Of a stretch of DNA of 64,000 nucleotides, positions 8,959-16,102 are shown one piece after another (position 1 is the first letter of the stretch; each line of letters opens with the position of its first letter). A program made the position numbers and the translations under genes. A model generated the notes under the pieces. That model was not told the DNA's origin, did not search any database, and saw only the letters and a list, made by a program, of their open reading frames with translations. Origin of the DNA: Ceratopteris richardii (lineage: Eukaryota > Streptophyta > Polypodiopsida > Polypodiales > Pteridaceae); assembly GCA_020310875.1 (NCBI GenBank), contig CM035407.1, positions 200,749,153 through 200,813,152 on the forward strand, given 5' to 3'.

Positions 8959-10344
8959 ATGGACGTAGCCATCAATGAAGAACAATGGACACCTCACTGT
9001 GATGAGGATGGCTATGACATTTCAGTCTTCTCCATAGAGCCAATCATGGGAGAGGCAGTACTAGAAGAATGCGAACCTAGCCCTGATGCATTTGAGGATG
9101 CAAGTGACTCCGATCTAGAGTCAATCATTATGGACCCACCATTTGCATCAGATGAAGAATACTTCCATGAAATAGAATTTCAACCCCAGAGGCATGGAGA
9201 GGTTACAAATGATGTAAGATTAGCAACACATGTGACCCCGAAGGAAGAAGGAAAGGAACGAAAGAAGAGAGAAGTCTCACCAGAAGAGGAAGTATCTTTG
9301 TTTGAGGTCCCAGAAAATTTTAAGAAGTATGAGATAGATGATAGGAGAGTCATGATTAGAATGCCTAAACGAGAGGCACAATCAGGAGAGGCCTATGATA
9401 ACAAAGAAACCACCAAGAAAATAGTAGTGGCCCTGGAAGAAGGAGAGGAGAGATGCACGTACATAGGCCATGACCTAACAGAGGAAGAAGAGCATGCGTT
9501 AATTGCCTTGCTAAGAGAATACAGAGATGTATTTGCTTGGAGTTACAAGGATTTGAAAGGTGTTGACCCCGATATATGCTCACACACTATCCCCATGACC
9601 TCAGATGCTAAACCCTCTAAGCAAAAGCCCTATACTTATAACGATAATTACGCTGCTAAGATCAAAGAAGAGATAGATAGATTGGTTGAAGCTGGATTTA
9701 TCTATGAAATTGAGCACACTGAATGGGTATCCCCCATCATAGTGGTGCCCAAGAAGAATGGCAAGCTGCGTGTGTGCATTAACTTGAAGAAGGTTAATGC
9801 AGCCACTATTCGAGATAACTATCCGCTTCCCATCACAGAACATCTCTTAGAAAGAGTGGCAGGCAAGGAAGTGTACAGCTTCCTTGATGGATTTTCGGGT
9901 TACAATCAAGTAGCCATAGCTCCAGAGGATCAGCATAAGACAGCCTTTGCCACAGAATGGGGCATTTTTGCCTTTAGAGTAATGCCATTTGGGCTTACCA
10001 ATGCACCAGCGACCTTCCAGAGACTGATGTGCCATGTGTTTAAGGAGTTCCTGAGGAAGAGTTTAGAAGTCTATGTTGATGATCTTTGTGCTCATTCCAA
10101 TATTAGACAAACCCATATTCCTGAACTCAGACAAATCTTTGACAAATGTAGAGAATATCAAGTCTGCCTGAACCCAAAAAAGTGTGTTTTTATGGTCAGG
10201 CAAGGCAAGATTCTAGGACACATAGTGTCAAAGAATGGCATATCTACCGACGAAGAAAAAGTGAGAGCCATAGCAGAGCTACCTAGGCCAAAGAATGTCA
10301 AGGAAGTACAAGCCTTCATGGGGCATTGTGGTTATTACCGATGA
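8959..10344 (+). CDS. Element A reverse transcriptase
   Basis: 461 residues, in frame with protease 1. An acidic lead (about 1-140) precedes RT: EWVSPIIVVPKKNGKLRVCINLKKVN, DGFSGYNQV with the first catalytic Asp, MPFGLTNAPATFQRLM and YVDD at about 372-375. It makes cDNA from the genomic RNA in the virus-like particle. The frame stops at TGA 10342-10344, after GHCGYYR, where D has Lys, and resumes in the same frame at 10354. A homologous ORF in K starts at the same DPHCDEDGYDI block. Confidence 0.93.
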   Translation: MDVAINEEQWTPHCDEDGYDISVFSIEPIMGEAVLEECEPSPDAFEDASDSDLESIIMDPPFASDEEYFHEIEFQPQRHGEVTNDVRLATHVTPKEEGKERKKREVSPEEEVSLFEVPENFKKYEIDDRRVMIRMPKREAQSGEAYDNKETTKKIVVALEEGEERCTYIGHDLTEEEEHALIALLREYRDVFAWSYKDLKGVDPDICSHTIPMTSDAKPSKQKPYTYNDNYAAKIKEEIDRLVEAGFIYEIEHTEWVSPIIVVPKKNGKLRVCINLKKVNAATIRDNYPLPITEHLLERVAGKEVYSFLDGFSGYNQVAIAPEDQHKTAFATEWGIFAFRVMPFGLTNAPATFQRLMCHVFKEFLRKSLEVYVDDLCAHSNIRQTHIPELRQIFDKCREYQVCLNPKKCVFMVRQGKILGHIVSKNGISTDEEKVRAIAELPRPKNVKEVQAFMGHCGYYR

Positions 10345-10353
10345 TTTATACAC

Positions 10354-10647
10354 ATGTATGCTGTCATTGCAAAGCCCATGTACGGACTTCTGACAAACTT
10401 TGAGTGGACGGATGAATGTGAGAATTCCTTCCAAGAGCTTAAACGAAGATTATGTTCAGCACCAATCTTGACCACACCAGATTGGAATAAGCCATTCCAT
10501 GTTCATGTGGATGCATCCAATTATGCCATTGGATGTGTACTTGCACAACCTACTGGTGAAGGTAATATGGATCTTCCAATTGCCTATGCCAGTAGACAGT
10601 TGATGCAGCTGAACGGAATTACACCACTACAGAGCGAGAAGGATTAG
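10354..10647 (+). CDS. Element A RT thumb to RNase H, first part
   Basis: 97 residues in the RT frame. FEWTDECENSFQELKRRL leads into RNase H HVHVDASNYAIGCVLAQP with a catalytic Asp, then AYASRQL. Compared with D, one base seems lost near 10600 (the expected AEKNYTTTERE block appears in the next frame), so the last 15 residues of this ORF are frameshift artefact. Confidence 0.88.
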   Translation: MYAVIAKPMYGLLTNFEWTDECENSFQELKRRLCSAPILTTPDWNKPFHVHVDASNYAIGCVLAQPTGEGNMDLPIAYASRQLMQLNGITPLQSEKD

Positions 10648-10649
10648 GC

Positions 10650-11174
10650 ATGGTATATGCAGTTAAGAAATTTAGACACTATTTGCTGGCAAATAAGTTT
10701 AAATTTTTTACGGATCATCAAGCATTGCTATACCTCGTAAACAAGCCTTGCAATACAGGAAGATTAGTGAGATGGTTTCTCTTGCTAATGGAATATGATT
10801 TTGAGGTTGTGGTAAGGAAAGGGAGGACTCACTTGAGAGCAGATCACCTCTCTAGGCTCACATCAGGAGAAGCCCCACAAGGAGTGTCAGATGACCTTCC
10901 TGATGCTTACTTGTTTAATTTGGAAGTTATACCGCAGTGGGCTAAGCCATTGGTGCCAGTATTGACGTACGGGCCCAACCATCCAGTGGTAAACACACAA
11001 AATAGAGAGGTTGTAAAAGCCCAAAAGTACCACATCATGGCCGGAAGTATGTACAAGCACACAGATCAAGGGATCTTGGCTTGCTGCGTAGAAGAGGATG
11101 AGTACGCTAAATGGTTGCAATTAGCACATGTAGGTGCGTTAGAGCAACACCATTCAAAGCAACGAACTTTATAG
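10650..11174 (+). CDS. Element A RNase H end and first copy of the pre-integrase module
   Basis: 174 residues. It begins MVYAVKKFRHYLLANKFKFFTDHQALLYL with a catalytic Asp, then RKGRTHLRADHLSR, the end of RNase H. At about 88-170 is a block IPQWAKPLV…YHIMAGSMYK…AHVG that is repeated in the next ORF (VPDWSEPLV…YSLIGDNLYKRG…AHQG). This is the first of two tandem modules before integrase. It ends at TAG 11172-11174, and the same frame continues. Confidence 0.88.
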   Translation: MVYAVKKFRHYLLANKFKFFTDHQALLYLVNKPCNTGRLVRWFLLLMEYDFEVVVRKGRTHLRADHLSRLTSGEAPQGVSDDLPDAYLFNLEVIPQWAKPLVPVLTYGPNHPVVNTQNREVVKAQKYHIMAGSMYKHTDQGILACCVEEDEYAKWLQLAHVGALEQHHSKQRTL

Positions 11175-11192
11175 ACTCTAAAGAGATTCGGA

Positions 11193-13913
11193 GTGCATTG
11201 GCCAACTATGGAAGCGGATGTCCAAAAGTTGTGCAAGGAATGCCCAAGCTGTTGCACTAAACCACCAGTGGAACACGCCACTCTGTATCAAGTATCCATT
11301 GTGCCAGATTGGAGTGAACCACTAGTATCCTTCCTGAGGACAAACACATTCCCCCCAGACATGACGCTGGCTAGGAAAAGGAGTTTAGAACAAGAAGCCC
11401 AGGATTACTCACTCATAGGTGATAATCTATATAAGCGCGGTAAAGATGGTTACCTGAGGTTATGTGTCCATGAAAGTGAATATCTGAAGATCTTAGAAAC
11501 CGCTCACCAAGGTGTAGCAGGAGGACATTTTGGACCAGATCGGGTGATCAAGGCAATACTATTTGCGGGCTTCTGGTGGCCGACCCTTCACATGGATGCA
11601 CATACCTATGTGAAACGGTGTGATGTCTGTCAGAGAACTCAGTATCCTATACGAAAAGATGAGATGCCATTGAAACCTATGATGGGTGGACGTGCATTTT
11701 CTAAGTGGGGAATAGACTTCGTAGGTCCTATTAATCCCCCAGCTAAGGGTTCTCATGCGGAATACATCATTGTGGCAACAGATTATCTCACCAAGTGGGT
11801 AGAGGTAAAGGCTACGACAAAGAACGATGCTCAAACAACTGCTAAATTCTTGTTTGAGAATGTATTCACGAGATATGGGCTACCTATAGAGCTTGTAAGT
11901 GATAGAGGCACTCATTTCTTGAACGAAGTGATTGAAAATCTACTCCAAGAATTCTTGGTAATACACGAAAAGTCTGCCCCCTATCACCCTCAAGCTAATG
12001 GACAAGCTGAGAGCACTAATAAGATCTTATGCAATGTACTGACAAAATTAGTGAACACAAAACGCTCTGATTGGGACAAACAGTTACACCATGCTGTTTG
12101 GGCATACCGAGTTGCCTACAAAACGGTACTCCAAGCCACTCCCTTTCAGATGGTATTTGGCCAAAACGCTGTGCTACCCTTGGACTTCTTGATTCCTACA
12201 TTGAGAGTAGCACAAGAGCATGAATGGACAGGTCATGAGCTCTCCTCTAGGATCTTTGACCTTGAACGATTAGGGGAAACAAGGCTGAGAGCCGCTGCAG
12301 GAATATATGCAGCCAAGAAGAGACAGAAGGCATACTTTGATGCCCATGTGAAGGATAAGGGTTTGAAAGCAGGAGATCTAGTTTTAGTCTATACACTGAA
12401 ACAACACGCAAGGAAGCTAGAAAAGAGAGGCTACGGACCTATGATCATCAACAGGATCTCCACGAGTGGAGCGGTACAATTGGCCACATTAGAGGGTGAT
12501 GTTCTCCCTAACTATATTAGTGGTTGCAGAGTCAAGTTGTATCAAGAACCCCTCACGGAGGAAATGCTTAACCGACTCAACACTGCTAAGAAACGCAAGG
12601 AGGAAGAAAAGCGAGTTCGAGAAGAGGCTCAAGCAGAAGCTTTAGAACACATCAGAAGGATGAAGTTACGAAGGCAAGGTAGAGATCAGCCTAGAGCGAA
12701 TGACTATGCAGATCAAGGATATCCTATGGCCATGTGTGAAGTTGCAGGAACAAGCTCGCATAGGATAGTCGATAGACGTCCTTTCATAACCCTAGATATA
12801 GGACAAGGAAAGAGTGCAAGGAACGTAAGAGCCTTTATTGACTCAGGTGCAGCCACTAGTGCTGTTAGAGTGTCTTACTGTCAAGAATTACAGTTGACTG
12901 TCAACCCTGTGGAAGCATATCTCATAGGATTGGGAGGAGTGGAAACCCCTTGCATGGGCGAGGTGGAACTCCCCCTCTACATTCATGATGAGGCAATGAC
13001 AGTTAAAGTACTGGTGTGTCAAGATGAGGATCTCACTGAACCTCTAGTCTTGGGTCAAGATTGGATCTATGACCAAGCAATTAATTTAAACCTAAGAAGT
13101 GGACTTCTCCAGGTTTGGGTCAATCATAGTCGAGTTACAGTAGAATTAGACAATGGAGCACTCAAGGAACTAGGAAAGGCACAGACTCCTGGTCCTTCCA
13201 GGGGTACACATGAAGATGACCATGCTGTTCTTGTCCAAAACTATGTGTTGCAGAGGAATGATATTCGCAAAAAAGGAGTCAGGAATGCAACGGAACTCCC
13301 TTCTTTTCCAAAGGCCAGAAGGAGGCAGCAACCCAAGGTGGATCAAAGGCAGAAGAAGCAGAGTACTACCTATGTCCGAGATCAAAAGTACCTGCGCAGC
13401 AGAATGTCCCAGAAAATAAACCATGTGTGGGTGCGGAAAGGCGAACAACCGGTTGCACCACCGTCAACTACACGGGCGAAGTTTCTTATTAATAACCAAC
13501 AACACGACATTAATAAGAAGTCTTGCAGAAATTCTCCTGCTAACGTGAAATCTATTTGGGTGCCCAAGAAGTCGATGAAGGCTAGCCCACAATCAAGACA
13601 AATTTGGGTGCCTAAGGCTTGCTTGAGGGCACAAGTAGCTACGCCGAGGCCACAACCTAAACAGCATAACGCAGCTACGCATACTGCCAGTATTCACTCG
13701 TTCTCAACACTCAAGAACACACCAAGACCCAAGAGCGCGCATGTAATCACTTGTAAACGGGTCCCTAAAAGGCCCCATTTTCAAACCGCGACACCGAGAA
13801 AGCTCTCTAGTGTCTCTACGAAACCGAAAGCAAAGCCCATCCACTGCATTTGGCAGACTAAGACCTGTAATAAACCCCCGACCCCAATTTGTAAATTCAT
13901 CCCCACTTACTAA
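11193..13913 (+). CDS. Element A integrase, second retropepsin-like domain and WVPK-repeat tail
   Basis: 906 residues. Residues 1-25 finish a first H2C2-like unit (VHWPTMEADVQ…CKECPSC). A second module has HQGVAGGH and CDVCQRTQ (about 104-150). The integrase core follows: WGIDFVGP, ATDYLTKWVE, LVSDRGTHF and HPQANGQAESTNK. There is no chromodomain. At about 545-640 is a retropepsin-like unit: AFIDSGAATSAV, a glycine-rich flap region and LVLGQDWIYD. The basic tail has repeated WV motifs (HVWVRK, SIWVPK, QIWVPK, CIWQTK). Element D keeps the same order. The second protease-like unit could be an active enzyme or a structural clan member. Confidence 0.92.
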   Translation: MHWPTMEADVQKLCKECPSCCTKPPVEHATLYQVSIVPDWSEPLVSFLRTNTFPPDMTLARKRSLEQEAQDYSLIGDNLYKRGKDGYLRLCVHESEYLKILETAHQGVAGGHFGPDRVIKAILFAGFWWPTLHMDAHTYVKRCDVCQRTQYPIRKDEMPLKPMMGGRAFSKWGIDFVGPINPPAKGSHAEYIIVATDYLTKWVEVKATTKNDAQTTAKFLFENVFTRYGLPIELVSDRGTHFLNEVIENLLQEFLVIHEKSAPYHPQANGQAESTNKILCNVLTKLVNTKRSDWDKQLHHAVWAYRVAYKTVLQATPFQMVFGQNAVLPLDFLIPTLRVAQEHEWTGHELSSRIFDLERLGETRLRAAAGIYAAKKRQKAYFDAHVKDKGLKAGDLVLVYTLKQHARKLEKRGYGPMIINRISTSGAVQLATLEGDVLPNYISGCRVKLYQEPLTEEMLNRLNTAKKRKEEEKRVREEAQAEALEHIRRMKLRRQGRDQPRANDYADQGYPMAMCEVAGTSSHRIVDRRPFITLDIGQGKSARNVRAFIDSGAATSAVRVSYCQELQLTVNPVEAYLIGLGGVETPCMGEVELPLYIHDEAMTVKVLVCQDEDLTEPLVLGQDWIYDQAINLNLRSGLLQVWVNHSRVTVELDNGALKELGKAQTPGPSRGTHEDDHAVLVQNYVLQRNDIRKKGVRNATELPSFPKARRRQQPKVDQRQKKQSTTYVRDQKYLRSRMSQKINHVWVRKGEQPVAPPSTTRAKFLINNQQHDINKKSCRNSPANVKSIWVPKKSMKASPQSRQIWVPKACLRAQVATPRPQPKQHNAATHTASIHSFSTLKNTPRPKSAHVITCKRVPKRPHFQTATPRKLSSVSTKPKAKPIHCIWQTKTCNKPPTPICKFIPTY

Positions 13914-14077
13914 CTTCATTAGTCGCCTAGGACTACCCAAGCATTAACTACACACACGTGCACCGAACACCTACTAACCCATTATTCGCTCCCGACCCTC
14001 ATGTTAATATTGTGATGGGAACAACAACGGTCCTCCCTGGTCCTGTACAATATTAACACATGTTTGTATATTCTCAC

Positions 14078-14079
14078 AG
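14078..14079 (+). promoter_or_regulatory. Candidate 3' splice acceptor before aORF1 of element A
   Basis: TGTATATTCTCACAG|A lies 22 bp before the ATG at 14101, with TATTAAC 23 bp further up as a possible branch point. TACTAAC also occurs near 13909 and 13972. D and E have acceptors in the same place, which supports a spliced subgenomic mRNA for the extra ORFs. Confidence 0.45.
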
Positions 14080-14100
14080 AGACAGACAGCAAGAAGTAAA

Positions 14101-15081
14101 ATGGCAGATACAGTAGGAACTAGCTCCCAGGCAGGCACCAGCCCACAAGTGGTGGACATCGAAAGCCTTCCAGTCGAGGAAGAATTAAAGGAAAGACCAG
14201 CGGCATTACGGGCATTGCACGCCATACCAATTCAGAATCCTCCGCAAGGTCACACAATGCCGGTGGGCAAAACCTCACATTGGTTCAGTGACATTGCTGG
14301 ACCTCTGGGTGAAGGCACATATATGTGGGAGTCAGAGGTCGAATTCAATGGACGATGGGGCAGATACCATTTCTTTACCAGGGAGTTTGAAAGGCTACAG
14401 AATAACAAAGGACTGAAGCCGATCTGGAAGAAGGCTGGGCTTTATGACTACTTCAAGTCCCAACTACCAAAGCCAGATTTCCTAAGATGCTCATATCTAA
14501 TTAGTACCCTCACCCCCAGCAAAGACAAGAAAGGATACAGCTCCTTTGTGCTCCCATCACTCACAAGGGGCAACGAGCTGAAGCGTTTCCGCTTAACTAT
14601 CAATCTGGTAAGAGAAGCACTCGACATGCAGGGTATGCACATTCCAACAGAGAAAGAGACAATGGTTCCAGACAACATGAAGAATAGGAATCTGACGAAG
14701 TTGAAGGACATGGTTGCAATGACACCCACGATCGCCATCCACTTACGTATGGTCATGCAACATTTTGCCTTCCCCGCGCAGGAGAGGTTCACAATGCCTC
14801 CCAAAAAGATCTGGTTTAGCCTCTACCTGGCGGATGCTTTTGAGTTGACCATCAATATGCCCCACTGGATTATCGACCAGATTCATATGGCTCATCAGAG
14901 ATGGTACAAGAAGCAAAAATCTGTGTTGTATGGTTGCTGCGCACTCACAAGAATTGTATACAGATGTCTCGCATATGATGTACCGGTGCAGAGGGCTCTG
15001 ATCTGGTCCAGAGCACAGGAATTTCAACGAAGATTGTCAGCCGTAGGGCCTCCCTCAAAGAAGATGAGAGGAGCCGTCTAG
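14101..15081 (+). CDS. Element A extra ORF 1 (aORF1), transposon-protein-like
   Basis: 326 residues, starting MADTVGTSSQAG. Conserved blocks include HWFSDIAGPLGEGTYMWE, the FERLQNN…WKKAGLYDYF region, NLTKLKDMVAMTPTIAIHLR, and LYLADAFELTINMPHWII followed by LYGCCALTRIVYRCL. The last block resembles the pattern of the 'putative plant transposon protein' domain found in Athila/Ogre-type elements; this is my recollection of the family, not a search. E (39416-40121, minus) is a close homologue and D (43551-45493, minus) a distant one. It ends at TAG 15079-15081, and the same frame continues. Confidence 0.8.
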   Translation: MADTVGTSSQAGTSPQVVDIESLPVEEELKERPAALRALHAIPIQNPPQGHTMPVGKTSHWFSDIAGPLGEGTYMWESEVEFNGRWGRYHFFTREFERLQNNKGLKPIWKKAGLYDYFKSQLPKPDFLRCSYLISTLTPSKDKKGYSSFVLPSLTRGNELKRFRLTINLVREALDMQGMHIPTEKETMVPDNMKNRNLTKLKDMVAMTPTIAIHLRMVMQHFAFPAQERFTMPPKKIWFSLYLADAFELTINMPHWIIDQIHMAHQRWYKKQKSVLYGCCALTRIVYRCLAYDVPVQRALIWSRAQEFQRRLSAVGPPSKKMRGAV

Positions 15082-15618
15082 ATGCCTTGTGCACAAGCTC
15101 GCGGTGCAACCCTGACGCCTGAGACAACCCCAAGACTTCCACGACGAGTGCAACCATTTACTATCAGGTTACCCAGGCACAGCACAGATGGCCCTAATCT
15201 TGTATTTCCACCAGTACCGACTGATCTGGAATTCCCGCATGGGTTCACTCTGGAGGATCTGACGGACGAAGAAGTTGCAAGAATCATCGAAGCTGTAAAT
15301 GCAGAAGTTGAAGAAGAGCAAGCCAGTGGACAGCAAACTGCCCCAGACCAAGCACAACCCAGCCAACCGGACGTAGTCAACGTGGACGATGAAGAAGAAG
15401 CTCATGGGGAGACACAGGGTGGACAATCAGAAGAAGAAGAACATGAATATGATCAAGAAGCCCTACAAGTACTAGAAGGTGCCTCCGCCTACACTAGCGC
15501 GTTAAAGAAGCTTTACGATACAATGAACCGAGTTCAAGAGCAACACAGGCTCTCATTAGCTGCAGGTAAAGCTCTCATGAACCAGATTCTGGAGGAGGAA
15601 GGTGTGGACGAGCAATAA
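15082..15618 (+). CDS. Element A acidic linker ORF (aORF2), in frame with aORF1
   Basis: 178 residues read in the aORF1 frame after the TAG, so it is probably the C-terminal part of one protein. It has a basic/proline start, an acidic EEEQASGQQ and DDEEEAHG region and a helical end (ALKKLYDTMNRVQEQ…LEEEGVDEQ). E has the matching acidic-then-helical segment (about 38560-38900, minus). D has an EGVDQ block directly after its own TAG (43551). The frame ends TAA 15616-15618 and runs on for about 100 more codons (to 15924) into a Thr/Pro-rich region. Confidence 0.7.
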   Translation: MPCAQARGATLTPETTPRLPRRVQPFTIRLPRHSTDGPNLVFPPVPTDLEFPHGFTLEDLTDEEVARIIEAVNAEVEEEQASGQQTAPDQAQPSQPDVVNVDDEEEAHGETQGGQSEEEEHEYDQEALQVLEGASAYTSALKKLYDTMNRVQEQHRLSLAAGKALMNQILEEEGVDEQ

Positions 15619-15627
15619 CGTGCCACC

Positions 15628-15924
15628 TTGGAAATGATATCAGATGCTTTGGGAGTACCGGAAACAGTGCATACCGCACTAGCGCAATCACGAAGGACAG
15701 AGAGAAGATATGGAAGACGCCCCCCACGAACAGGAAAACAAATGAATGTATTAGGTTCAGGACCACAAGGCACCCCCACAACCACTGGCACAGCACACAG
15801 TTCACGACACCGAGGAAGCCCACACATCGAGTGCACCCCCATCACCTCCCCTGCCACCTTCCCCCCCACATCCACCTCACTCACCTCCCTCTACCACTGT
15901 AACCTCCACTGTCACCACCTTTGA
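15628..15924 (+). CDS. Element A aORF2 continuation after TAA, helical then Thr/Pro-rich
   Basis: 98 residues, same frame as the previous two ORFs. It starts with EMISDALGVPETVHTAL, matching E's helical block after GEKGVD. It then passes into TPTTTGTAHSS low-complexity sequence where the frame is lost. A +1 shift between about 15850 and 16100 is needed to enter aORF3. Probably part of one long aORF1-2-3 polyprotein in the ancestor. Confidence 0.5.
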   Translation: MEMISDALGVPETVHTALAQSRRTERRYGRRPPRTGKQMNVLGSGPQGTPTTTGTAHSSRHRGSPHIECTPITSPATFPPTSTSLTSLYHCNLHCHHL

Positions 15925-16102
15925 ACCCACTACGCACACCAACACACAAACCATCAGCCAACCCCCACACTCTACTTCCACTGAAAACACGAGTCTAACT
16001 ACAGCCACGGTACACCTCACTACCCCGAGCACACTTCCTAGAAGTTCACAATTACACACACCTCTATACACATTCACAACCCTCACCGCTACCACAATCC
16101 CC

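Noticed and set aside
14448..14804. Antisense ORFs across aORF1 and integrase
   Set aside because: They lie opposite conserved coding sequence and have no independent homology.
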